Source: Bacteroidales bacterium
Lineage (GTDB): Bacteria; Bacteroidota; Bacteroidia; Bacteroidales; Azobacteroidaceae
Direction of reading: 5' to 3'
Assembly: GCA_020860885.1 (NCBI GenBank)
Contig: JAJBTS010000255.1
Location: 1 to 12,116 of the forward strand
Length of the DNA: 12,116 nt
Shown: in pieces, positions 1 through 6,675 of the stretch
How the letters are laid out: every line of letters starts with the position of its first letter
Position numbering within the stretch: position 1 is the stretch's first letter
Notes under the pieces: generated by a model
Seen by the model: the letters and a program-made list of their open reading frames with translations, nothing else
Told to the model about the DNA's origin: nothing
Database searches by the model: none
Translations under genes and position numbers: made by a program

Positions 1-39
1 ATTTAAAAATTATCTAACTTTAAAAGAACACGAATTTTT

Positions 40-873
40 ATGGAAACAAAAAAGCAAACAGTAGAAAAGAAAAAGAGAGAGGGTAAAAAATCTCGCGGTG
101 TTTCAGCTGGTTTAGTTATTGTATGTTGTGCTATTTTAGCGATATTGTTCTATGCGTTTATCTTGGGTAATCCTGAGAATTTCATGAATAATGATCCGAA
201 CAACCATCCAAAACCAGGTAACATGCTAGGTACCATTCATAAAGGAGGCTACAATGTGGCGATCGTTATCACTCTTTTATTGACAGTTATAGCTTTAAGT
301 GTTGAACGTTTTTTTGCTCTTACAAAAGCAAAAGGTAAAGGCAATTTGATTAACTTCGTTTATGATGTTAAATCAGAATTGAAAAAAGGAAACATTGCTG
401 CAGCTGAGGCTCTTTGTGCAAAACAAAAAGGATCTGTAGCTGCCATTGTAGATGCCGGATTGAAAAAATACCAGGAAATGGAGGTAGCTACGAATATGAC
501 TAAAGAAGCTAAAGTTCAGGAGATTAAAGATGAGATTGAAGAAGCTACTGCATTGGAATTACCCACTATGCAACAAAATCTTCCTATCATTGCTACTATC
601 TCTACTTTGGGTACATTATTCGGTCTGTTAGGAACTGTATTAGGTATGATCCGTTCTTTCGGTGCGTTAGCTTCTGAAGGAGCAACAGACGCGATCGCTC
701 TTTCTGCCGGTATTTCAGAAGCACTTGTAAATACAGCTCTTGGTATCGCAACCGGTGCCGCAGCTATCATCATGTATGCTTACTTTACAGGAAAGATCGA
801 TAACATGACTTATGCGATCGACGAAATGGGATTTGCTCTTACTCAAACATACGCAGAAACTCACAACTCTTAA
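40..873 (+). CDS. exbB: ExbB/TolQ-family proton channel subunit of the TonB motor
   Basis: This is a MotA/TolQ/ExbB-family inner-membrane protein of 277 residues. With ExbD it forms the proton channel that drives TonB. A basic N-terminus (about 1-20) is followed by hydrophobic segments at about 21-42, 72-94, 182-204 and 226-249. The family core is at about 130-260, with the helix motif GLLGTVLGMIRSF (196-207) and the ISEALVNTALGIATG stretch (225-239) that lines the channel in this family. Four predicted helices are one more than E. coli ExbB, which has three; the extra one is N-terminal. The gene is first in a run exbB-exbD-exbD-tonB with gaps of 21-30 bases, which makes the assignment firm. 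The ATG at 40 follows an A/T-rich leader with no clear Shine-Dalgarno site. Only 39 upstream bases are visible, so the promoter cannot be judged. TolQ is less likely because tonB lies in the same cluster. Confidence 0.95.
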   Translation: METKKQTVEKKKREGKKSRGVSAGLVIVCCAILAILFYAFILGNPENFMNNDPNNHPKPGNMLGTIHKGGYNVAIVITLLLTVIALSVERFFALTKAKGKGNLINFVYDVKSELKKGNIAAAEALCAKQKGSVAAIVDAGLKKYQEMEVATNMTKEAKVQEIKDEIEEATALELPTMQQNLPIIATISTLGTLFGLLGTVLGMIRSFGALASEGATDAIALSAGISEALVNTALGIATGAAAIIMYAYFTGKIDNMTYAIDEMGFALTQTYAETHNS

Positions 874-894
874 TTCTTAGAAGTTATATAAATT

Positions 895-1545
895 ATGGCA
901 AAAGTAAAAGTAAAAAAGCAGAGCACTTGGATCGACATGACGGCGATGAGTGACGTTACCGTTCTTTTACTTACTTTCTTTATGTTAACTTCTACGTTTA
1001 TCCAGAATGAGCCTGTAACAGTTACAACACCCAGTTCGGTTTCCGATAAAAAAATTCCGGAAACGAATTTGTTAACTATTTTAGTTGATAGTAACGGGAA
1101 GCTTTTTATGAGCTTGGATAATCAAAATGATATGGCAGCAACATTAAGAGCAGTAGGTGAAGATTATGGTCTGAGCTTTACGCCCGCACAGGTGGCTACG
1201 TTTCAGAGACAAGTAATGTTTGGTGTTCCGATTCTCTCTATGGGGTCTTTTTTGGATTTACCCTCAGATAAGCAGGATGACTATCTGAAAAATCTTGAAA
1301 GTCCCAGGGTAGGGATTCCTGCAGGAGATACGGAAGTAAGTGATAATATAGGAGTAATAGCCCGGGATAATGAGTTCAAACGTTGGATCAGCCATGCGAA
1401 AGCGCAAAACAAAGATTTGCAGATCGCTATAAAGGCAGACCAACAAACAAATTATCCTATGGTAAAGAAAGTAATGGAAGATTTAAGAGATTTGCGTGAA
1501 AACCGTTATCTCTTGATCACTAGCTTAAAGAATTCTTCTGATTAA
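895..1545 (+). CDS. exbD: ExbD-family biopolymer transport protein, first copy
   Basis: This is an ExbD/TolR-family subunit of 216 residues, which couples proton flow through ExbB to TonB. A short cytoplasmic N-terminus leads into a single helix at about 20-37. D20 (in TAMSDVTVLLLTFFML) aligns with the essential membrane aspartate of ExbD (D25 in E. coli). The usual TP-F/M-x-D context is TAMSD here, so the proline is replaced by alanine. The remainder is periplasmic. The protein is much longer than E. coli ExbD (about 140 residues), because there is an insert of roughly 80 residues (about 70-160) between the first strand region and the C-terminal part QIAIKADQQTNYPMVKKVMEDL, which resembles the normal ExbD periplasmic domain. 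The gene starts 21 bases after exbB and is followed by a second, divergent exbD. The Bacteroidota motor commonly carries two ExbD paralogues. Confidence 0.93.
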   Translation: MAKVKVKKQSTWIDMTAMSDVTVLLLTFFMLTSTFIQNEPVTVTTPSSVSDKKIPETNLLTILVDSNGKLFMSLDNQNDMAATLRAVGEDYGLSFTPAQVATFQRQVMFGVPILSMGSFLDLPSDKQDDYLKNLESPRVGIPAGDTEVSDNIGVIARDNEFKRWISHAKAQNKDLQIAIKADQQTNYPMVKKVMEDLRDLRENRYLLITSLKNSSD

Positions 1546-1575
1546 ATTATTTTTAACAATTAAACTTAAAACAAA

Positions 1576-2271
1576 ATGGCTGAAGTACAATCGAATGACC
1601 ATGGCGAAGGCGGAAAAAATAAACAGAAGAAACAAATACTACGTGTAGACTTTACTCCGATGGTGGATATGAACATGTTGTTGATTACATTCTTTATGTT
1701 ATGTACCACTTTGCTTACTCCTTCCACATTACCAATCAATATGCCTTCTAAGGATAAGGTTGAAGAAGGACAAGAAAATAAAGTAAGAGAATCAACTGCA
1801 ATCACAATTTTATTGGGTGCAGACGATGAAATATATTATTACGAAGGTATGCCCGCTGACGATGGCTCTTCTTATACAGACCCTGAATTTCTTAAACCAA
1901 CGACTTATGGAATTGGTGGAATCAGAGACTTCCTGATCGGAAAGAATAGGGTGGCTTACGAAGAGATAAGGCAATTAGCGGTTCAAAGAGATAATCTTGA
2001 AATCACTGAAGCGGAATTTACTGAAAAAATGAGAGCTGTTCAGGATAGGGTGCTAAAGGAAGATAAAGTAGCTCCTACCATTCTGATCAAGCCTACGGAC
2101 TTATCTACTTATAGAAATATGGTGGATATCTTGGATGAAATGACAATTGCTAATATTGCTGCTTATGCAATATTGGATATTGCTGATGGAGATCGTCGTT
2201 TGCTCTATGAAAGAACCAAAAACCTGGAATATCTTTCAGAGCAGGAACGTGCTGAACTTGCAGGTGCATAA
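1576..2271 (+). CDS. exbD: ExbD-family biopolymer transport protein, second copy
   Basis: This second ExbD/TolR-family protein has 231 residues. It has a hydrophilic N-terminus rich in G, K and Q (1-22), then the helix with the canonical context VDFTPMVDMNMLLITFFML. D31 is the predicted proton-carrying aspartate. The periplasmic part is long, with a charged, probably helical insert (about 120-165) before the C-terminal region PTILIKPTDLSTYRNMVDILDEM, which matches the ExbD dimerisation domain. The sequence differs clearly from the preceding exbD, so this is an old paralogue and not a recent tandem duplicate. It follows the first copy after 30 bases and precedes tonB by 22 bases, in an A-rich leader (aaaacaaa before the ATG). 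The two proteins probably form a heterodimer in one ExbB channel; that is an inference from their pairing. The family call is secure. Confidence 0.94.
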   Translation: MAEVQSNDHGEGGKNKQKKQILRVDFTPMVDMNMLLITFFMLCTTLLTPSTLPINMPSKDKVEEGQENKVRESTAITILLGADDEIYYYEGMPADDGSSYTDPEFLKPTTYGIGGIRDFLIGKNRVAYEEIRQLAVQRDNLEITEAEFTEKMRAVQDRVLKEDKVAPTILIKPTDLSTYRNMVDILDEMTIANIAAYAILDIADGDRRLLYERTKNLEYLSEQERAELAGA

Positions 2272-2293
2272 TTAATTATTAAAAACAAAGATT

Positions 2294-3127
2294 ATGGCAA
2301 AAGATATAGATTTGAATTCCCAGAAATGGATGGATTTAATATTCGAAGGTAAGAATAAGTCTTATGGTGCTTATGTTTTACGTGATGAATCTTCTAATCG
2401 TCACCTCAAGGCTCTTGTAATTGTATTTCTGGTAGGTTTAGCTGCAATTTATGTTCCGGGTTGGATAAGTAGCCTTATCCCTGAAAAACTGGAAGACGAA
2501 GGCAGAGATAATTATGTGGTTACAGAGGTCGAATTATCGAATATAGAAAGTGAAGTTCCTGAAGAAAATATTATCCGGGAAATTGCGAATGTACCACCTC
2601 CTCCAGTATTGAAACAAACGATCCAGTTTACTCCTCCGGTAATTGCCAAGGATGAAGAAGTGGGAGATGAGGACCTCATGGCAACTCAACAGGAATTAAC
2701 CGATTCGAATGCAGCCATCTCAGTGGCTACTGTTGCCGGTGTTTCTGAAGGAGGTATTGATATTGCTGACCTGGAAGATAATAAAGTAATCGTACAGGCT
2801 GAAGTAGTTGAACCTTTCTCTCATGTGGAACAGATGCCTCGCTTTGGTAGTGGGGATCAGGATTTGATGGAATATTTAACAAAAAACATCAAGTATCCGC
2901 CTATCGCTGCTGAACAGGGAATTCAGGGAACAGTGGTTCTTCGATTCGTGGTAAATCCTGACGGATCCGTATCCAACGTTGAAGTTATCAGACCTTTGAA
3001 TCCTAATTTGGATAAGGAAGCTGTTCGTGTAGTTAGCAGTATGCCTAAATGGAGACCGGGTGAACAAAATGGGGTGAAAGTTCCTGTATATTACAGTTTA
3101 CCGGTTCGGTTTAGACTTGCAAATTAA
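2294..3127 (+). CDS. tonB: TonB energy-transducing protein
   Basis: This is a TonB-family protein of 277 residues, which passes ExbB/ExbD motor energy to outer-membrane TonB-dependent transporters. The cytoplasmic N-terminus has the motif NKSYGAYVLRDESSNRH (21-37), typical of Bacteroidota TonB proteins. One membrane helix lies at about 39-58. A periplasmic linker rich in E, V and P follows, with a short proline run (VPPPPVLK, about 99-106). This linker is less proline-rich than that of E. coli TonB. The C-terminal TonB domain (about 195-277) begins near YPPIAAEQGIQGTVVLRFVVNPDGSV and continues through the LDKEAVRVVSSMPKWRPGEQ segment, the usual family signature. The gene ends five bases before the following small gene's ATG. 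Its position directly after two exbD genes supports the role. It could serve SusCD-type glycan uptake, iron or B12 uptake; nothing here decides which. Confidence 0.95.
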   Translation: MAKDIDLNSQKWMDLIFEGKNKSYGAYVLRDESSNRHLKALVIVFLVGLAAIYVPGWISSLIPEKLEDEGRDNYVVTEVELSNIESEVPEENIIREIANVPPPPVLKQTIQFTPPVIAKDEEVGDEDLMATQQELTDSNAAISVATVAGVSEGGIDIADLEDNKVIVQAEVVEPFSHVEQMPRFGSGDQDLMEYLTKNIKYPPIAAEQGIQGTVVLRFVVNPDGSVSNVEVIRPLNPNLDKEAVRVVSSMPKWRPGEQNGVKVPVYYSLPVRFRLAN

Positions 3128-3131
3128 GCAG

Positions 3132-3362
3132 ATGAGACAAGATAATTTCCGGCAACCGGACGGACAGAAGTTAGGGTGGTTCATTTTCGAATGTGTAATG
3201 GCTGTCTTATACCTGTTGTTTGGTTTCTTATTCCTCTTCTCTTCATTATTTGATAATATTATCCAGGGAGGACTAAGAATTGCTTTGGGAATAGTATTGG
3301 GTCTTTACGGTATATTTAGAATTTTTAGAGCTATTAAAAAAATAGTACAAAAAAATAATTAA
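3132..3362 (+). CDS. small two-helix membrane protein of unknown function
   Basis: This is a 76-residue protein that I cannot assign to a characterised family. After a hydrophilic N-terminus (MRQDNFRQPDGQK) there are two hydrophobic segments, at about 17-37 (FIFECVMAVLYLLFGFLFLFS) and 45-62 (GGLRIALGIVLGLYGIFR). A basic tail (RAIKKIVQKNN) follows. By the positive-inside rule the tail, and probably the N-terminus, is cytoplasmic, giving a hairpin in the inner membrane. A TTG at 3117 in the same frame would add five residues and overlap tonB, but the ATG at 3132, four bases after the tonB stop, is the more natural start. The tight spacing implies translation coupled with tonB, and a strong hairpin follows directly. 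The placement suggests an accessory of the TonB motor, but nothing in the sequence shows this. Confidence 0.8.
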   Translation: MRQDNFRQPDGQKLGWFIFECVMAVLYLLFGFLFLFSSLFDNIIQGGLRIALGIVLGLYGIFRIFRAIKKIVQKNN

Positions 3363-3370
3363 ATAAACGT

Positions 3371-3414
3371 ATAATACCGGTTATTCGGAAGAAAGGGTAA
3401 CCGGTATTATTTTA
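3371..3414 (+). terminator. hairpin, terminator or attenuator between the motor genes and the PstS-like gene
   Basis: The arms 3371-3383 (ataataccggtta) and 3398-3410 (taaccggtattat) are perfectly complementary over 13 bp, with a 14-base loop. Four T residues and then A/T-rich sequence follow (3410-3416). This fits an intrinsic terminator for the exbB-tonB part. The PstS-like ATG at 3426 is only about 15 bases after the stem, so the hairpin also forms the leader of that gene and may act as an attenuator, a processing site or an mRNA-stability element. Confidence 0.75.
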
Positions 3415-3425
3415 TAAAAGTATTT

Positions 3426-4385
3426 ATGAAAAGATTCGCATCACTCAGTATATTATTGTTTGTAGGAGTTGTTTGTTTTTTTTCCTGTAAAAAGGAAGCT
3501 CCTAAAGATACCTGGACAGATACACTCACCACCGGTTATATTAAAGTTGCCTGTGATGAAGATTTTAAACCTTTGATGGAAGCTGCAGTCCAATCTTTTG
3601 TGGCATATAATCCGGCAGCTTTTATAAGTCCTGTTTATACGACGGAAAAGGAGGCTATTCGCCTCTTATCAGAAGATTCGGTCCGTTTTGCTTTAGTTAC
3701 CAGGGATATGTATCCTCAGGAAAAAGTTAAACTGACGGAAAAAGGTATGCAGGTAACCAAACATTTAGTGGCTTTTGATGGTGTTGCAGTAATCATGAAC
3801 CGGGCAAATCCTGATTCTATAATAGGACTGCCTTCTTTAAGAAAGATTTTAACAGGAGAAATTACGGAATGGTCTCAGATTTATCCCGAATCCAGGTATG
3901 GTACCATCCGGACTATTTTTAATAATACGGAATCAGGTGTATTAAGATATGTTGCCGATTCTTTATTAAGGGGAGAATCCCGTTCTTCTAATTTGTATGC
4001 TCTTGCAAATAATGCAGAAGTTATTCAGCGGGTAGCCGAAATGCCTAATAGTATTGGTATTGTCGGAGTGAATATCTTTAGTAATGTAAATTCATCGGGT
4101 CTGGAATACATAGATCAGATCCGGATGATGCGTATAAGCAGAGACGAAAATCCAAGGCTGGAGAATAGTTATTTACCTTATGCCGGAGATATAGCCCAGG
4201 AAAATTATCCTTTGTGGCGTCCCGTATATGGTTTGCTGTCCGATCCACGCAGTGGATTATCTGCAGGATTTAGTATCTTTTTAGCCAATGAAGTAGGGCA
4301 AAAAGTAATATTAAAAACCGGTTTAATGCCGGTAACAGATCCTTATGTAATGAGGGTTATTATTAACGATGAATATCCAAATTAA
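3426..4385 (+). CDS. PstS-like substrate-binding lipoprotein, orphan
   Basis: This 319-residue protein resembles the PstS phosphate-binding proteins of ABC importers (PBP-like fold). Its N-terminus is a lipoprotein signal with Cys21 after FFS (FFSC-KKE), so the mature protein is probably lipid-anchored in the envelope. Family signs are DGVAVIMNRANPD (118-130), LPSLRKILTGEITEWSQI (135-152), PNSIGIVGV (207-215) and the C-terminal GFSIFLANEVGQKVILKTGLMPV (281-303). The phosphate-loop region, where typical PstS has SGT, reads NNTESGVLRY (166-175), so the threonine is replaced by valine. No pstC, pstA, pstB or phoU gene is nearby, and the next gene encodes a TPR protein. It is therefore an orphan binding protein linked to a TonB motor. 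It may bind phosphate, another small anion or a non-transport signal. The fold is well supported; the ligand is unknown. Confidence 0.85.
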   Translation: MKRFASLSILLFVGVVCFFSCKKEAPKDTWTDTLTTGYIKVACDEDFKPLMEAAVQSFVAYNPAAFISPVYTTEKEAIRLLSEDSVRFALVTRDMYPQEKVKLTEKGMQVTKHLVAFDGVAVIMNRANPDSIIGLPSLRKILTGEITEWSQIYPESRYGTIRTIFNNTESGVLRYVADSLLRGESRSSNLYALANNAEVIQRVAEMPNSIGIVGVNIFSNVNSSGLEYIDQIRMMRISRDENPRLENSYLPYAGDIAQENYPLWRPVYGLLSDPRSGLSAGFSIFLANEVGQKVILKTGLMPVTDPYVMRVIINDEYPN

Positions 4386-4404
4386 AACAATATAAAATAA
4401 TCTA

Positions 4405-6087
4405 ATGAAAATGAATAGAAAACAAATTTTAGGTTTGCTTATAGCAGTTGTTCTGTTTGTTCCTGCAGCTTTATTTGCCGGGAATGAGAGAGGAATTGAT
4501 CTTTACAGAGCGGAATTTTATGATGCAGCAAAGTATTCTTTATTGGAGCAAAAGAATTTGTCTCCCGAAGAACAGGCTGAAAATTATTATTACCTTGGAC
4601 AAATCTATTACAAACAAAATTCGGATTCTGCTGCTCATTATTTTTCCAGAGCAATAAGTGCCGATGACAATTATCCATTAGGCTATGTAGGGGAAGGAAC
4701 TATTGCTTTGTCTAAAGGAGATGCCAAAGGTGCAGAAACTTTATTTAAAAGAGCGGGAGATATAGCTAAAAAAGATCCTTCGGTGCAGGTAGCCATTGCA
4801 GAAGCTTATTTCAATGCTGATAAGATGCCTGAAGTCAATGAAGCTCTAAAAAAAGCAAAAAAAATAGATAAGAAATATGCCGGAACTTTCCTGGTAGAAG
4901 GAGATATATTTAAAAAGCAGGACAAATTAGGCGATGCGGCAGGTCGATATCAGGACGCAATTGCGGCGGATCCGAATGAAAAACTGGCTTATTTAAGATT
5001 AGGAAAATTGTATGAATATGTAAATCCGAAATATGCTTTGGATTTCTTAGATAAACTGATTCAGGTAGATCCCGAATACATACCGGCTTATGCGTTGATT
5101 GGAGATATCAATCGTAATCAGGGAACTTACCTGCAGGCATTAAGAGCTTACGAGAAGATTATTAATATTCCCGGTTTGCCTCTTGTTCAGCATGAGAGAT
5201 ATGCTCAGTTGCTGTATTTTACAGATCAATACGAAAAATCTTTACAGGAAATAAATTATGTGCTTTCTCAGGACCCGGACAATGTAGTAATGCATCGTTT
5301 GCGCGCTTATAATAGTTTCAAACTTGAAGATTATGAACAGGGAGTACAACAGATGGAAGAATTCTTAAGCAAGGCTCCTGTAGATCAACATATTTATCTG
5401 GATTATATCACTTACGGTCGTCTGCTCTTAAAAGTTAAAAGACAGGAAGATGCGTTGGCCGCATTCCAAAAAGCAGCAAATTTAGATTCATCTAAATCGG
5501 AGATTTTCAAAGAAATGGCTACGGCTTATGAAAGTATGAAAAACTATCCTGAAGCTATAAAGCAATATGAAAAGTATTTTGAAATAGAGCCTAATGCAAC
5601 TATCTTGGATTATCATTATTATGGAGTGGCTAATTATAATGCGGCTTCTAGATTTTTTACTCCTGAATATACAGGAACACCCAGGACTCCGGAACAACAG
5701 CAACAGGATGATGCTGAATTTCAGGTTTATCTGGAGCAAGGAAATAAAGCATTTGATAAAGTAATTGAACTTCGTCCCGAATCGTACTTAGGTTATCTTT
5801 TCAAAGGATATCTGAACGCATTTTTAGATGTAATTGCTCAGTCGGATGAGACTGCTGTAGCAGGAGCTGCTATTCCTTATTACGACAAAGCTCTTGAAAT
5901 AATGTTGGCTGGTAATGAAGATGGTAAAAGAAATAAAGAAATATTGGATGTATATCGTTATTTCGCCTCTTACTATTATGTACAGAAGGATTATCCTAAA
6001 GCCTTGGAGTATTTCAGGAAAATATTGGAAATGCAACCCAATAATGAAGACGTGAAGCAAACAATCGAAGCTATAGAGAAAATGTAA
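4405..6087 (+). CDS. exported tetratricopeptide-repeat protein
   Basis: This 560-residue protein is made almost wholly of tetratricopeptide repeats. It has a Sec-type signal peptide: basic MKMNRK, a hydrophobic core at 9-24, and a likely cleavage after LFA25. About 10-12 helical-pair repeats follow, recognisable by pairs such as ENYYYLGQIYYKQN, AYLRLGKLYEYVNPKYAL, AYALIGDINRNQGTYLQAL, EIFKEMATAYESMKNYPEAI and VYRYFASYYYVQKDYPKAL, usually ending in a D/E-P turn. A gap in the repeat pattern at about 412-440 is rich in P, T, E and Q (TGTPRTPEQQQQDD) and is probably a flexible loop. The protein is most likely periplasmic or membrane-associated and acts as a binding scaffold; the sequence gives no enzymatic motif. 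It starts 19 bases after the PstS-like gene, so the two are probably co-transcribed. A second ATG at 4411 would shorten the N-terminus by two residues. Partner proteins are unknown. Confidence 0.9.
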   Translation: MKMNRKQILGLLIAVVLFVPAALFAGNERGIDLYRAEFYDAAKYSLLEQKNLSPEEQAENYYYLGQIYYKQNSDSAAHYFSRAISADDNYPLGYVGEGTIALSKGDAKGAETLFKRAGDIAKKDPSVQVAIAEAYFNADKMPEVNEALKKAKKIDKKYAGTFLVEGDIFKKQDKLGDAAGRYQDAIAADPNEKLAYLRLGKLYEYVNPKYALDFLDKLIQVDPEYIPAYALIGDINRNQGTYLQALRAYEKIINIPGLPLVQHERYAQLLYFTDQYEKSLQEINYVLSQDPDNVVMHRLRAYNSFKLEDYEQGVQQMEEFLSKAPVDQHIYLDYITYGRLLLKVKRQEDALAAFQKAANLDSSKSEIFKEMATAYESMKNYPEAIKQYEKYFEIEPNATILDYHYYGVANYNAASRFFTPEYTGTPRTPEQQQQDDAEFQVYLEQGNKAFDKVIELRPESYLGYLFKGYLNAFLDVIAQSDETAVAGAAIPYYDKALEIMLAGNEDGKRNKEILDVYRYFASYYYVQKDYPKALEYFRKILEMQPNNEDVKQTIEAIEKM

Positions 6088-6105
6088 TTTTTAATTCTTA
6101 CCATA

Positions 6106-6147
6106 TATTTACCCCTGAATTCTTCCGGATTCAGGGGTAAATAATTT
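6106..6147. terminator. intrinsic terminator between convergent TPR and folB genes
   Basis: Arms 6106-6120 and 6129-6143 form a perfect 15-bp stem with the GC core acccctgaat/attcaggggt and an 8-base loop. A short T run (6145-6148) follows on the plus strand. It lies 18 bases after the TPR stop codon and 58 bases beyond the folB stop on the other strand, so it fits the plus-strand cluster best. The stem is symmetric and could also stop folB transcription, although the minus-strand tail (atatatgg) lacks a T run. Confidence 0.85.
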
Positions 6148-6201
6148 TAAATAGAAAAAGAATAGTTGTTGGAAAGAAATAATTATCTCAACAGGTGTTT
6201 C

Positions 6202-6555
6202 TTATAAGTCCGATAGAACTACAGCTACTTCTTTTATATCTCCTCCAAAAGGCGGATTTTTTTTTGCCAGCCGGATTTTAATATTCTGAATGTGAGGAAA
6301 TGTTATTTTAATCCGGTCTACTATTCGTGCCGCCAGGTGCTCGATTAAATTAGAAGGAACAGACATTTCCTGTTTTATAACTTCATAAACAGAAGCATAA
6401 TTAATGGTATCTTCCAGTTTGTCGGATATTGCAGCATTGCTGAAATCAAAATAAATAGATAGGTCTATTGTATATGTGTTTCCTACTTTTTTTTCCTGTT
6501 CCATAACTCCGTGATATCCATGGAACGAAATTTGCTTTAATTCAATATATTGCAT
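6202..6555 (-). CDS. folB: dihydroneopterin aldolase
   Basis: This enzyme of folate synthesis cleaves 7,8-dihydroneopterin to 6-hydroxymethyl-7,8-dihydropterin and glycolaldehyde in the cytoplasm. From the ATG at 6555 it has 117 residues, the usual family length. Visible signatures are the N-terminal IELKQISFHGYHGVMEQE, where E21 aligns with the catalytic glutamate, DTINYASVYEVI (49-60), the substrate-pocket motif LIEHLA (70-75), and LAKKNPPFGGDIKEVAV (96-112), where K98 aligns with the catalytic lysine. The open frame continues upstream to 6675, but those 40 residues do not look like FolB and would run up to the first base of the divergent bactofilin gene, so the start at 6555 is chosen. No other folate genes are adjacent. 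It stands alone between a convergent TPR gene and the divergent bactofilin. Confidence 0.93.
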   Translation of the reverse strand: MQYIELKQISFHGYHGVMEQEKKVGNTYTIDLSIYFDFSNAAISDKLEDTINYASVYEVIKQEMSVPSNLIEHLAARIVDRIKITFPHIQNIKIRLAKKNPPFGGDIKEVAVVLSDL

Positions 6556-6571
6556 AATTTGATGTTTTCTA

Positions 6572-6602
6572 CAAAAATACATTTTCAAAACATAAGGAAC
6601 AA
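6572..6602 (-). promoter_or_regulatory. candidate folB promoter, Bacteroidota type
   Basis: On the minus strand, TATTTTTG (6579 down to 6572) matches the Bacteroidota -7 box TAnnTTTG exactly. A partial -33 element, GTTG (6603-6600; consensus TTTG), lies 20 bases upstream. The box ends 16 bases before the folB ATG, which predicts a leader of about 10 bases. The box match is seen directly; promoter activity is inferred. In AT-rich DNA a chance match is possible. Confidence 0.5.
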
Positions 6603-6621
6603 CAGTTTTTCTTCTTTCGGT

Positions 6622-6652
6622 TTTGAAACTTGACAAACATATTGTATTTTTG
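6622..6652 (+). promoter_or_regulatory. candidate bactofilin promoter, Bacteroidota type
   Basis: TTTG at 6622-6625 and TATTTTTG at 6645-6652 match the Bacteroidota -33 (TTTG) and -7 (TAnnTTTG) boxes with a 19-base spacer. Transcription would begin near 6658 and give a leader of about 17 bases before the ATG at 6676. Both boxes match the consensus fully and lie at the expected place, so this is the best promoter candidate in the window. Confidence 0.65.
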
Positions 6653-6675
6653 TTTACTAAAAATTTACTGACCAC

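Noticed and set aside
15..22. TAACTTTA as an exbB promoter -7 box
   Set aside because: It misses the final G of TAnnTTTG, and the matching -33 position falls outside the window, so it cannot be tested.
516..773. Minus-strand open frame of 85 codons inside exbB
   Set aside because: It lies wholly within a well-supported gene, has no family signature and reads as the complement of the conserved channel helices.
3117..3131. TTG start for the small membrane protein, overlapping tonB
   Set aside because: An ATG five codons later is just after the tonB stop and gives a complete protein; the extra residues have no clear value.
3426..4385. A full phosphate ABC import operon
   Set aside because: No pstC, pstA, pstB or phoU genes are present; only the binding-protein homologue exists and its phosphate loop is changed.
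6556..6675. N-terminal 40-residue extension of folB
   Set aside because: The added residues do not resemble FolB, exceed the family length and would cover the folB promoter candidate; the ATG at 6555 gives the standard 117 residues.
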